DNA of 64,000 nucleotides from an uncultured Granulosicoccus sp. (lineage in GTDB: Bacteria; Pseudomonadota; Gammaproteobacteria; Granulosicoccales; Granulosicoccaceae), in assembly GCA_947499955.1 (NCBI GenBank), contig CANMQI010000012.1, forward strand, positions 1 to 64,000, in the 5' to 3' direction. The notes below the pieces were generated by a model, which was not told where the DNA came from, ran no database searches, and saw nothing but the letters and a program-made list of their open reading frames with translations. Numbering within the stretch: position 1 is the stretch's first letter; the number at the start of each line of letters is the position of its first letter. Shown here piece after piece: positions 30,769-38,749 of this stretch. A program made the translations under genes and the position numbers.

Positions 30769-31116
30769 ATGACCGAAGAAACTCGCAAGGGAATCATCTC
30801 GTTTTCCATTACTGACCGTGGTGCTCTGTATTCTTCCTATATGTCGTTCGTACAGAACGGTGCGGTATTCGTGCCGACTGCCCGAAGCTACGAGATAGGC
30901 GACAAGGTGTTCATGTTGCTGAAGCTCATGGACGACCACAGCGTATCGCCCGTCAATGGCACGGTTGTCTGGTTGACGCCTCCCGGTGCCCAGGGCAGCA
31001 AGGTTGCCGGAGTGGGCGTGCAATTCTCGGATGAGGATCAGGGCAGCACCAAGACCAGTATCGAACAGCATCTGGCAGCGGCCATTCAGGGCGAGCGTCC
31101 CACGCAGACAATGTAG
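30769..31116 (+). CDS. pilZ: Type IV pilus assembly protein PilZ
   Basis: Small cytoplasmic PilZ-fold protein, 115 residues, needed for type IV pilus formation. It lacks the R-x-x-x-R and D/N-x-S-x-x-G residues used for cyclic-di-GMP binding, as does the PilZ of Pseudomonas that gave the domain its name. G-I-I-S-F-S-I at the N-terminus, G-T-V-V-W-L-T-P and G-V-G-V-Q-F fit the family. It lies 10 bp after holB. Together with pilW this implies the organism makes type IV pili. Confidence 0.92.
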   Translation: MTEETRKGIISFSITDRGALYSSYMSFVQNGAVFVPTARSYEIGDKVFMLLKLMDDHSVSPVNGTVVWLTPPGAQGSKVAGVGVQFSDEDQGSTKTSIEQHLAAAIQGERPTQTM

Positions 31117-31289
31117 GACCAGGCAGCTTCGGCCAGCGGTGTCTGGCCGGACATTGTCGGAAGCTGCAGGGACATGGAAGCTCTGCGGTAGGGGTCGATC
31201 GAGAACTGCTCGACTCGAATCATGACCTTGGTGTGCATTAACCGTCGGCATTCCGGTAGGCTTCACGTTTTGCATGGCTGAATCAAAAC

Positions 31290-31772
31290 ATGGCTGCGGT
31301 CAAGAAGAAGGTGGAAGTATCCGGTAAGCGCGCTGCCGGGAAGGCTGGCGCTGCCGGCGAGCTTGTCGGGAAAAAGCCTGCCAACAAGAAGGCGTCGAAG
31401 GCCTTGGGCAGGAAGGCGTCACCTCGCGGCAAGCGAACGCTTGAGCAGGTGATGGCAGAATACGAAGATGCCCGTCTCAGTGATGTATCCGAGAAGGTCT
31501 TTGTTGCCACCAGTGCGGTGCACGGCAAGGGGCTGTTTGCAGCGACTCGCCTGAAGGCCGGAACCCTCATCAGCCGCCTGCACGGTATGCCGACCTTCGA
31601 TGACGGCACATATGTGCTCTGGATAACCGACGAACTGGGTCTTGAACTGACCAACGATCTGAAGTACATCAATCACGACAAGAATCCCAATGCAGCCTAT
31701 TCCGACCTGGATGTCACGATAGTGCGTGATGTCGAGGCCGGTGAAGAGCTGCTTCATGATTATGGGTGGTAG
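31290..31772 (+). CDS. SET-domain protein with lysine-rich N-terminal tail
   Basis: A 160-residue protein in two parts. Residues 1-50 are Lys/Ala/Gly-rich (12 lysines and several arginines), like histone H1-type tails. Residues 70-160 are a compact SET domain: G-K-G-L-F-A-A at about 79-85, N-H-D-K-N-P-N at 128-134, and E-E-L-L-H-D-Y-G-W at the very end. SET domains transfer methyl groups from SAM to lysine side chains. The NH-x-x-x-PN and E-L-x-x-D-Y motifs are intact, so it is probably active. The domain ends at the last residue, with no post-SET cysteines. No clear ribosome site precedes the ATG. Six bp separate it from the M32 peptidase gene. The substrate is unknown; its own tail or a DNA-binding protein is possible. 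Confidence 0.82.
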   Translation: MAAVKKKVEVSGKRAAGKAGAAGELVGKKPANKKASKALGRKASPRGKRTLEQVMAEYEDARLSDVSEKVFVATSAVHGKGLFAATRLKAGTLISRLHGMPTFDDGTYVLWITDELGLELTNDLKYINHDKNPNAAYSDLDVTIVRDVEAGEELLHDYGW

Positions 31773-31778
31773 CTGCAA

Positions 31779-33293
31779 GTGAGTCAGACGATCAAGCAAC
31801 TGGAAGCGCAGTTCCATCGCATTGCCCAACTGGACCATGCCAGCACCTTTCTCTCCTGGGATCAGATGGTGATGATGCCCGATGCAGGTAATGGACCGCG
31901 GGCCGCGTCGCTGGCAGAGCTTGCCAGCCTGCGACATGAATTGCTGACCGCGCCGGCAATGGGTGATTGGCTCAATGAGGCCGAGTCTGAAGTCATCTCG
32001 GGCAAGCTGGCCCCCGACTGCTTGCCACATGTGCGGGAAATGAAGCGTACCTGGCAGCAGGCGGTTGTCCTGCCAGCCAGTCTGGTACATGCCAAGGTGC
32101 TGGCCGGGTCACGTTGCGAGCACGGTTGGCGGGAACAGCGAGGCAAGAATGACTGGAAGGGCTTTCTGGAAAATTTCACGGACGTGGTGGACCTGTCCAG
32201 GGAGGAGGCGCAGTGTCGCCAGACGGCCGCGCCCGAGGATTTTGCAACACCCTATGATGCGCTGCTGGATCTGCATTGCACGGGAGACAATCAGGCATTG
32301 ATCGGTGGTGTGCTGGACGAGCTCAGAGAAGCACTACCATCGCTGTTGCAGGAGGTAATGGACAGGCAGGCCTCACAAAAGGTGGTGGATCTCGGTGGGC
32401 ATTATCCGCTTGCCCAACAGCAATTGCTGAGTGAGGAATTGATGCGCGTGCTGGGTTTCAACTTCAGTGCGGGCAGACTCGATGTCAGCATGCATCCCTT
32501 CAGTACCGGCGGCAAAGGCGATCAGCGAATCACGACACGCTATCGGGAAACAGACTTTGCCGATGCGCTGCAGGCCACCGCTCATGAAACGGGTCATGCC
32601 AGTTACGAGGCCGGTTTGCCTGAGGCCTTGCAGTCCTTTCCGCTGGGACGGGCGCGCAATATGTGCATTCACGAAAGCCAGAGCCTGATGTTCGAAAAGC
32701 AGATCTTTCTGTCGCGTGCCTTCACCCAGGCAACGGCAGGATTGATCAAGCAGTTTCTGCCTGGTGCAACCTTTCCTGACAGTGATGCCTTGTGGAGGGC
32801 ACAGACACGCGTCAAGCCGAGTTACATTCGGGTGGAAGCGGATGAGGTCAGCTACCCACTGCATATCATGCTGCGCTATGACATCGAAAGTGCCCTGATC
32901 AACGGCCAGATGGAGGCCGGTGATATTCCTGCTGCCTGGGAGTCGGCCATGCAGCAATACCTGGGTTTATCCGTCGATGGCAATCACGCCATGGGTTGTC
33001 TGCAGGATATTCACTGGACCGATGGTGCTTTTGGTTATTTTCCGTCCTACACCATGGGTGCGGTCAATGCGGCGCAGCTCATGGCGTCACTCAAGCAGCA
33101 GCATCCGGACTGGCAGGAACATTTTTCCCGAGGCGATACGGAGTTTGTTCGCGAGTGGTTGTCCAGGACCATATGGCAACACGGGTGTGGGCTGGAGTCG
33201 CAGGAACTGATGACGGCGGCGACGGGCGAGGGCAGCAATGCGGCTTGTCTGCTGGCGCATTTACGCTCCCGCTATCTGGATGAAAGCGATTGA
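31779..33293 (+). CDS. M32 family carboxypeptidase (thermostable carboxypeptidase Taq type)
   Basis: Zinc carboxypeptidase, 504 residues, the usual M32 size, predicted cytosolic. The metal motif H-E-T-G-H is at about 269-273, with the third ligand in H-E-S-Q-S-L-M-F-E. The H-P-F segment (M-H-P-F-S-T-G) and the late I-R-V-E-A-D-E-V-S-Y-P-L-H segment are M32 signatures. GTG start 6 bp after the SET gene stop, so the two are probably co-transcribed. Confidence 0.94.
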   Translation: MSQTIKQLEAQFHRIAQLDHASTFLSWDQMVMMPDAGNGPRAASLAELASLRHELLTAPAMGDWLNEAESEVISGKLAPDCLPHVREMKRTWQQAVVLPASLVHAKVLAGSRCEHGWREQRGKNDWKGFLENFTDVVDLSREEAQCRQTAAPEDFATPYDALLDLHCTGDNQALIGGVLDELREALPSLLQEVMDRQASQKVVDLGGHYPLAQQQLLSEELMRVLGFNFSAGRLDVSMHPFSTGGKGDQRITTRYRETDFADALQATAHETGHASYEAGLPEALQSFPLGRARNMCIHESQSLMFEKQIFLSRAFTQATAGLIKQFLPGATFPDSDALWRAQTRVKPSYIRVEADEVSYPLHIMLRYDIESALINGQMEAGDIPAAWESAMQQYLGLSVDGNHAMGCLQDIHWTDGAFGYFPSYTMGAVNAAQLMASLKQQHPDWQEHFSRGDTEFVREWLSRTIWQHGCGLESQELMTAATGEGSNAACLLAHLRSRYLDESD

Positions 33294-33302
33294 TTGACTG
33301 AC

Positions 33303-34424
33303 CTATGACTCGTCGTGCTCCCCGAGTCGGGGAGCGCGATGATCCAGATTCAGAGTACTGTTGCTGAAGCGGATCGGTGTGCGCACGCCGGGGATGCCAT
33401 CCGGTTCGATCTTCATGCCCCGGGCGATGAACTGCGGATCGGCAAAGACATCGGCAACGCTGTTGATCGGACCTGCAGGCACTACGGACTTTTCCAGTGC
33501 CTGCAACAGCGCCTCTCGGCTCCAGAGTGAGGTCTGCGCACTCAGCAATGCTTCAAGCGAATCGCGGTTGGATACTCGCGCGGCATTGGTGGCGTAGCGT
33601 TCATCGCTGGCCAGGTCATCCAGATTCAACAGCGCGCACAGGCGGCCGAACTGGCCATCGTTACCCACGGCAATGATCAGGTGGCCGTCGCTGACGGGAA
33701 AGGTCTGATAGGGAGCAATATTCGGATGACGATTGCCCATGCGAGTCGGCGATTTGCCGCTGGCCAGAAAATTCATGGACTGGTTGGCCAGCACGGCCGT
33801 CATGCAATCGAACAGTGACAGGTCGATGTGCTGACCCTGGCCCGTGTCCCGACGTTGCAGTAATGCGGCCTGGATGGCAATGACGCCATAGAGTCCTGTG
33901 AAGATGTCGGCAAAGGCAACACCGATCTTCTGCGGTTGACCATCGGGTTCGCCGGTCAGGTCCATGATGCCACTCATGCCCTGAATCATGAAGTCGTAGC
34001 CGGCGCGGCTGGCGTAAGGGCCGGTCTGGCCAAAGCCTGTCACCGAGCAATAGATGAGGCCGGGGTGTTTTGCGCACAGTGCCTTTGCATCCAGGCCGTA
34101 CTGCTCCAGTCCACCCACCTTGAAGTTCTCGACAACGACATCGGCGTCGGCAACCAGATCCAGAACTCGCTGCTGGCCTGCGTCGGTTTTCAGATCGACG
34201 ACAATGGACTGCTTGCCACGGTTACAGGCATGGAAATAGGCGGCGCTGCGCTCCCCGTCAATGTCGATCCACGGTGGGCCCCATTGACGAGTATCGTCAC
34301 CCATCGGACTTTCCACCTTGATGACCTCGGCTCCCAGATCCGACAGGGTTTGTCCGATCCAGGGGCCAGCCAGTATTCGTGCCAGCTCGAGCACCTTGAT
34401 TCCGGTCAATGGGGCTTCATTCAT
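33303..34424 (-). CDS. CaiB/BaiF family CoA-transferase
   Basis: Family III CoA-transferase, 373 residues, moving CoA between carboxylic acids. N-terminal G-I-K-V-L-E-L-A-R-I-L-A-G-P, then D-L-G-A-E-V-I-K-V-E, R-G-K-Q-S-I-V-V-D-L-K, and the catalytic Asp in D-L-S-L-F-D. The substrate cannot be told; formyl-, succinyl- and carnitine-CoA transferases all look like this. It lies downstream of the histidine phosphatase gene on the same strand (75 bp gap) and is convergent with the M32 gene. Confidence 0.9.
   Translation of the reverse strand: MNEAPLTGIKVLELARILAGPWIGQTLSDLGAEVIKVESPMGDDTRQWGPPWIDIDGERSAAYFHACNRGKQSIVVDLKTDAGQQRVLDLVADADVVVENFKVGGLEQYGLDAKALCAKHPGLIYCSVTGFGQTGPYASRAGYDFMIQGMSGIMDLTGEPDGQPQKIGVAFADIFTGLYGVIAIQAALLQRRDTGQGQHIDLSLFDCMTAVLANQSMNFLASGKSPTRMGNRHPNIAPYQTFPVSDGHLIIAVGNDGQFGRLCALLNLDDLASDERYATNAARVSNRDSLEALLSAQTSLWSREALLQALEKSVVPAGPINSVADVFADPQFIARGMKIEPDGIPGVRTPIRFSNSTLNLDHRAPRLGEHDES
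33317..33335. terminator. Hairpin at the end of the CoA-transferase gene
   Basis: GCTCCCC-GAGTC-GGGGAGC is a perfect 7-bp stem located within the last codons of the minus-strand CoA-transferase and 24 bp after the convergent M32 peptidase stop. It could end the plus-strand transcript. There is no T-run. Confidence 0.35.
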
Positions 34425-34499
34425 GATGCACTGCTACTCGCTTTGGCAGGGAAATTTCCTGTTCGATTCAGGCGTTCTACACGCTCCGTACTAGTGATT

Positions 34500-35186
34500 C
34501 TATACGGTCGGAACAGCGCCGACGTTGTCGTTTGCGCCGGGAACTAGCTGGTCGGCGGTCGCCCAGGGGGTCTTGCTGAAGGGCGTGCTTTCGATCTGTT
34601 CGACCCGGCGTTCATTACCCGAGACCTCGATGATGCAATGCGCGCAATTGGACAGCGTCGGCAGTTCATGCAGGACATCAAGATTCACATCGGCATAGTG
34701 GGCCAGGATCGTCTTCATGATCGCGCCATGGCTGACCACCAGCAGATGGGCCTCATCGGGCAGGGCGCTGTGTTCACCGATGATCGACTCGATGGCGCTG
34801 ACGCCTCTAAGCTGTACGTCCTGTGATGTCTCGGCACCTTCCACCTCAAACAGGGGGGATGCGATGCGATGCAACTCGACCATCTCCGGGTGGGCCTTTT
34901 CGATATCGGCCCACATATGACCCTCCCAGACACCGAGCCCTACTTCGCGCAGCTCGTCGCGGTAGATGACTTCTTCCTGGCGCTCGCCCAGGATCAGCGC
35001 GGTGGTCTGACGGGTGCGAACACTGCTGCTGGAATACACGGCACTGAGCGCCATGTCCCTGAAATCAGCACCTCTGTCGGTAGCCTGTTGCTTGCCGGTG
35101 TCATCCAGTTCGGATTCCAGCTGGCCTTGAATCCGTCGAATGGCGTTCCAGCTGGTCTGGCCGTGACGGACGATATGTATGCGCAT
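34500..35186 (-). CDS. Histidine phosphatase family protein
   Basis: Phosphoglycerate-mutase-like phosphatase, 228 residues. The phosphohistidine motif R-H-G-Q-T-S-W-N is at about 7-14, S-S-V-R-T-R-Q-T near 55-62, and the second catalytic His is in V-S-H-G-A. Members include alpha-ribazole phosphatase, fructose bisphosphatase and broad phosphatases; the substrate is not evident. It is divergent from the fructosamine-kinase-like gene, with 76 bp between the two starts. Confidence 0.9.
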   Translation of the reverse strand: MRIHIVRHGQTSWNAIRRIQGQLESELDDTGKQQATDRGADFRDMALSAVYSSSSVRTRQTTALILGERQEEVIYRDELREVGLGVWEGHMWADIEKAHPEMVELHRIASPLFEVEGAETSQDVQLRGVSAIESIIGEHSALPDEAHLLVVSHGAIMKTILAHYADVNLDVLHELPTLSNCAHCIIEVSGNERRVEQIESTPFSKTPWATADQLVPGANDNVGAVPTV

Positions 35187-35262
35187 GGTGTTGACGGGCA
35201 GTCAAGGTAAACGGGCAGATAGGGTAACGTATAGTGCAAGAGTCTGTGTGGAGCGTCAGTAC

Positions 35263-36138
35263 ATGTGGCAACAATCAGTGGAACAGCGGCTTGGCGTGGT
35301 GCTGGGTCAGTGGCGACAATTGAGCGGCGGAGACTTTGCCCAGAGCTGGCGCGCCGAGGTCGTCGGTGGGGGTTCCGAACAGCTCAGTCTGGGTGATCAG
35401 GTGTTCGTCAAGACCCACGCCAATCCGCCACCGCGTCATTTCACCACGGAGGCCAGCGGTTTGTCGTGGCTTGCCGAAGTGGACGCGATTGCGATACCAA
35501 CGGTGCTGGGTGTCAGCGATGATCCGCCATGGCTGGTTCTGCAGTGGATAGAGCAAGGTCGGCCCGTAAGTGGTACGGAGCAGGCGCTGGGGGTTGCTCT
35601 GGCGCAAATGCATCAGGCAGCTTGTCCGCAGTTTGGCCGTGCGGATGAGCGCAGCACGGGAAGTCTCGGTTTGCCGAACGCACCGTGTCAGTCGTGGGCA
35701 GAGTTCTACGCGACACAGCGTCTGTTGCCGCTGGCTGCCATTGCGGCTGAGCGGCATGCGCTGTCTGTCACCACTCTTCGTCGAATCGAACAGCTTGCCG
35801 AGCGGCTGGATGAGTATGAAGAGCCCGGCGTGCAGCCGTCACGCCTGCATGGAGATCTGTGGGCGGGCAATCGTCTGGTGGATGACAAGGGGCGCAGCTG
35901 GTTGATCGATCCGGCTTGCCATGGTGGACATCGAGAGTTCGATCTCGCCATGATGCGGCTTTTCGGTGGGTATGGTGAAGACTGTTTTGCAGCCTACCAG
36001 GAGTACTGGCCATTGGCGGCAGGCTGGCAAGAGCGTATTGCTCTGCACCAGCTTGCACCACTGATTGTTCATGCCATCAAGTTTGGCAGTGCCTACGTCG
36101 ACTCGACCGAAACAGCATTGGATCGGTATATCCGCTGA
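35263..36138 (+). CDS. Fructosamine kinase family protein
   Basis: Kinase of the fructosamine-3-kinase/YniA family, 291 residues. These enzymes phosphorylate sugar adducts on amines so that proteins become deglycated. H-G-D-L-W-A-G-N at 196-203 is the catalytic loop and L-I-D-P-A-C-H-G-G-H-R-E-F-D-L-A-M holds the metal-binding Asp. The ATG at 35263 has GGAG 9 nt upstream; the frame is open to 35179 but that part overlaps the divergent gene. Confidence 0.88.
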   Translation: MWQQSVEQRLGVVLGQWRQLSGGDFAQSWRAEVVGGGSEQLSLGDQVFVKTHANPPPRHFTTEASGLSWLAEVDAIAIPTVLGVSDDPPWLVLQWIEQGRPVSGTEQALGVALAQMHQAACPQFGRADERSTGSLGLPNAPCQSWAEFYATQRLLPLAAIAAERHALSVTTLRRIEQLAERLDEYEEPGVQPSRLHGDLWAGNRLVDDKGRSWLIDPACHGGHREFDLAMMRLFGGYGEDCFAAYQEYWPLAAGWQERIALHQLAPLIVHAIKFGSAYVDSTETALDRYIR

Positions 36139-36180
36139 GACGATTCGGCACTGCTGATTCGAGGGTATCAATCGGCCCTG

Positions 36181-37581
36181 TCAGCCGGCCTTTTCTTGCT
36201 GCGCCAGTGCGTCGAGGATCCTGACCCAGCTTCTGATGCCCTTGTGATAGCTCTTCAGGGAATACTTCTCGTTGGGTGAATGGATGGCGTCATCGTCGAG
36301 CATGAAACCGATCAGCAGGCTGTCCATGTCCAGTATCTTCTTGATATGGCCAACCACCGGTATGGAACCCCCACAGCCAGCATAGACTGCATCCTTCTCC
36401 CATTCCTGCGTCAGGGCCTGTTGTGCCTGCTTGAAGGCGGGGGCCTCGACCGGCATGACCGTGGCACGAGAACCGTCCTTGGTCAGGTACGATGCGGTGC
36501 AGTCCGGTGGCAGACGATCTTCAATGTGTTTGTAGAGCGCCTGCTGAATTTGTATCGGGTCCTGGTCACCGACCAGTCGAAAGCTGACCTTTGCCATGGC
36601 CTTGGACGGCAGAACGGTCTTGAAGCCATCGCCTGTATAACCGCCTGAAATGCCGTTCACATCGCAGGTGGGGCGAGCCCAGATCTGTTCCAGCACCGAG
36701 TAGTCCGCCTCTCCTGCGGGCTGGGACAAGCCCACGGATTCCAGAAAGCCTGTGTCGTCATGATGCAGGGATGCCCACTGGGCGCGTACCTCTTCGGGAA
36801 TCCGGGGCACACCGTCATAGAAGCCGGGCAGGGTGATACGGCCCTGATCATCATGCAGGTCCGCCAGTATGCGTGTCAGCACACGGATGGGGTTGATGGC
36901 CGGGCCGCCGTACATGCCGGAGTGCAAATCCAGCGAAGGCCCCGTGATCGTGATCTCCTCGCCAACCATGCCGCGCAGCATGGTCGAGATCGTGGGAGTC
37001 TCGCTGTCCCACATGCCCGTGTCGCAGACCAGTGCCAGATCGGCCTTCAGCTCATCGTGATGTTCTTTCATGAACGGAATCAATGACGGAGAACCGCTCT
37101 CCTCTTCACCTTCGAAAAACAGGCTGACGCGAGTGGGTAGTGAGCCTGTCACCTGCCTCCAGGCGCGGCAGGCTTCCACGAATGTCATCAGCTGGCCCTT
37201 GTCATCGGCAGCTCCACGAGCACGGATCACCTTGCCCTTGTCCGTCTCTTCGATTGCCGGTTCAAATGGCGGTCGGTTCCACAGCTCCAGAGGGTCCACG
37301 GGCTGGACATCGTAGTGACCGTAGAAGAGCAGGTGCGGACCCTGCTCGTTGGCACCACCCTGATGCCCGACGACCATCGGGTGGCCCGGCGTATCATGCC
37401 GCTGCGTCTCGAAGCCGATACTGCGCAAGTCCTCCACCAGCCAGTCCGCCGCCTTCAGACACGAGCCCTTGTAAGCCGGATCCGTCGAAATGCTGTCAAT
37501 CCGCAGCAACTCGAACAACCGCTCCAACGCCCCCGGCAACCCCTCATCCACCTGCCGCAAAACACGCTCTACATCACTCAT
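36181..37581 (-). CDS. M20 family dipeptidase
   Basis: Zinc peptidase of the M20 family (carnosinase/PepV-like), 466 residues. Metal ligands: His in Y-G-H-Y-D-V-Q-P, bridging Asp in G-A-A-D-D-K-G-Q, catalytic Glu pair in F-E-G-E-E-E-S-G-S, Asp in C-D-T-G-M, and a C-terminal His in A-I-H-S-P-N-E-K. The lid domain has the conserved D-L-H-S-G-M-Y-G-G segment. The ATG at 37581 is chosen; a TTG at 37614 adds 11 residues. A GntR-like operator sequence stands directly before the ATG. It is divergent from the DUF1989 gene, which carries the same operator. Confidence 0.92.
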   Translation of the reverse strand: MSDVERVLRQVDEGLPGALERLFELLRIDSISTDPAYKGSCLKAADWLVEDLRSIGFETQRHDTPGHPMVVGHQGGANEQGPHLLFYGHYDVQPVDPLELWNRPPFEPAIEETDKGKVIRARGAADDKGQLMTFVEACRAWRQVTGSLPTRVSLFFEGEEESGSPSLIPFMKEHHDELKADLALVCDTGMWDSETPTISTMLRGMVGEEITITGPSLDLHSGMYGGPAINPIRVLTRILADLHDDQGRITLPGFYDGVPRIPEEVRAQWASLHHDDTGFLESVGLSQPAGEADYSVLEQIWARPTCDVNGISGGYTGDGFKTVLPSKAMAKVSFRLVGDQDPIQIQQALYKHIEDRLPPDCTASYLTKDGSRATVMPVEAPAFKQAQQALTQEWEKDAVYAGCGGSIPVVGHIKKILDMDSLLIGFMLDDDAIHSPNEKYSLKSYHKGIRSWVRILDALAQQEKAG

Positions 37582-37593
37582 CGGGTCGGACCA
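37582..37593. promoter_or_regulatory. GntR/FadR-type operator before M20 peptidase
   Basis: Read on the minus strand this is TGGTCCGACCCG, ending directly at the ATG of the M20 gene. The core TGGTCCGACC is near-palindromic (GGTC/GACC) and matches the GntR/FadR-family pattern T-N-G-T-N3-A-C with one mismatch at the end. An identical 12-mer lies before the divergent DUF1989 gene. A bound repressor here would block ribosome access or elongation. The GntR assignment is from known consensus only. Confidence 0.55.
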
Positions 37594-37864
37594 CGCTATG
37601 TAATTGATTAACAAGAATAAAGGCGCCGATTACAGTAGCTTTCACACTCTACATCGGCGTTTTTGAAGGTGAATTATGGCATTTAGCGCAGGCACCTCCA
37701 GACGAATGTGGTTTTTCGAGTGAGAAATCGGAGGACTGTTGCGGTACGCGGGTACCGTGAGTGCTGTTGCGCTAAACAGCCGTTTTCAGTGCGAAAAACG
37801 TTAAAACAAGGTGGAAAATGGCGTGATATTTACGGGGTAGTGCTTTAGTATCAATAGCTTATGA
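37594..37864. other. Divergent intergenic region, AT-rich, with several hairpins
   Basis: About 270 bp between the two operator copies. Besides the hairpin at 37624-37664 it holds a 6-bp GCTGTT/AACAGC inverted repeat near 37762-37779 followed by GTTTT, and a CGTTTT/AAAACG repeat just after. A 15-codon open frame with ATG at 37676 lies on the plus strand. It is clearly richer in A and T than the flanking genes. I could not place a firm -35/-10 pair for either gene. Confidence 0.5.
37624..37664 (+). terminator. Hairpin with T-run in the M20/DUF1989 intergenic region
   Basis: CGCCGAT (37624-37630) pairs with ATCGGCG (37653-37659), with an inner GTAG/CTAC stem, and TTTTT follows at 37660-37664. 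Read on the plus strand it has the form of an intrinsic terminator, yet no plus-strand gene ends here. On the minus strand it would be a leader hairpin of the M20 gene. Confidence 0.45.
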
Positions 37865-37876
37865 TGGTCCGACCCG
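37865..37876. promoter_or_regulatory. GntR/FadR-type operator before DUF1989 gene
   Basis: TGGTCCGACCCG, the same 12-mer as before the divergent M20 gene, 9 nt before the GTG start of the DUF1989 gene and overlapping a G-rich ribosome-binding stretch (GGGGGGAG). Two identical sites, each pointing toward its own gene, are unlikely by chance in this short interval. Confidence 0.55.
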
Positions 37877-37885
37877 GGGGGAGAT

Positions 37886-38692
37886 GTGATTTGTTATGAG
37901 GTGGGGGCGGTGCCGAGGCGCGATGAGGGGTGGTTGCGGCGGTGGCGTGAGAGTCTTCGGGTGGTGGAGACGGTGAGGGTGCCGCCACGGGATGCGGCAA
38001 CCTTTGAGGTGCCGGCGGGCCATGGGTTTCGTATCAACAGTGTCGAAGGGCCGCAGGTGGGTGATTTGAACCTGTGGAATGCCGATGACCTGTCCGAGCG
38101 TTTCTTCAGTGGCAAGACGCGGCAGTTGCATGCCACGCATGTCACGCGTGGCGATCGCCTGTGGTCGTCCATGCCGGGCATTCGTGCCATGGCAACCATC
38201 ACCCACGACACGCTGGAATGGTACGGCTGGGATGAGGAGGGGGGTGGTGTGCATGATGTGATCGGTACGCGCTGCGATCCCTATACCAACCGCTTGCTGA
38301 AGGGTGTGGATTATCACCACTGCTGCCACTCCAATCTCGTTCGCGCCATGGCTCGAACACTGAAGCGACCGGCGGCTGACGTGGAACCTTTGATACACGA
38401 TGTCCTGAACGTGTTCATGTGCACCGGCTTCACGCTGGATACCCATCAGTACTTCATGAAGGCAAGCCCGGTTCGCCCCGGCGACTATCTGGAATTCCTG
38501 GCTGACATCCCTCTGCTTGGCGCCTTGTCAGCCTGTCCCGGCGGCGATTGTGGCAGCAGTCATTCGGATGACGAAACAAGGTGTTATCCCTTGCAGGTAG
38601 ACATACTGACGCCCTCGGATGAGATGCTGGAGAGTTTCGAACCTGAACCCGTCAACGCCTACGATCGCAGCCATGGCATGTCGGAACCCTGA
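37886..38692 (+). CDS. DUF1989 (urea carboxylase-associated) family protein
   Basis: 268 residues. The conserved features of DUF1989 are all visible: G-D-R-L-W-S, C-D-P-Y-T-N-R, the cysteine-rich D-Y-H-H-C-C-H-S-N, D-V-L-N-V-F-M-C-T-G, and S-A-C-P-G-G-D-C near the C-terminus. Relatives lie beside urea carboxylase and guanidine carboxylase genes, and one pair (CgdAB) is a carboxyguanidine deiminase. A hydrolase or deiminase acting on a small nitrogen compound is therefore plausible, but not shown. No urea carboxylase lies in the window. The start is uncertain: GTG 37886 is only 2 nt after the GGGGGGAG stretch, and in-frame GTG codons at 37901 and 37910 are alternatives. Confidence 0.82.
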   Translation: MICYEVGAVPRRDEGWLRRWRESLRVVETVRVPPRDAATFEVPAGHGFRINSVEGPQVGDLNLWNADDLSERFFSGKTRQLHATHVTRGDRLWSSMPGIRAMATITHDTLEWYGWDEEGGGVHDVIGTRCDPYTNRLLKGVDYHHCCHSNLVRAMARTLKRPAADVEPLIHDVLNVFMCTGFTLDTHQYFMKASPVRPGDYLEFLADIPLLGALSACPGGDCGSSHSDDETRCYPLQVDILTPSDEMLESFEPEPVNAYDRSHGMSEP

Positions 38693-38749
38693 AATACCGA
38701 GCTGCGACCGTTGCAGGTACAAGGCCTGCCAACTCAAGCTCTACAAGGG

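Noticed and set aside
33465-33475. A further FadR-like sequence (TGATCGGACC)
   Set aside because: It lies inside the CoA-transferase coding region, far from any start, and shows that weak matches to the motif arise by chance in this DNA.
38711-38732. Hairpin between DUF1989 and racemase-like genes
   Set aside because: Only a 5-bp stem (GCAGG/CCTGC) with a mismatch beyond it; too weak to call a terminator.
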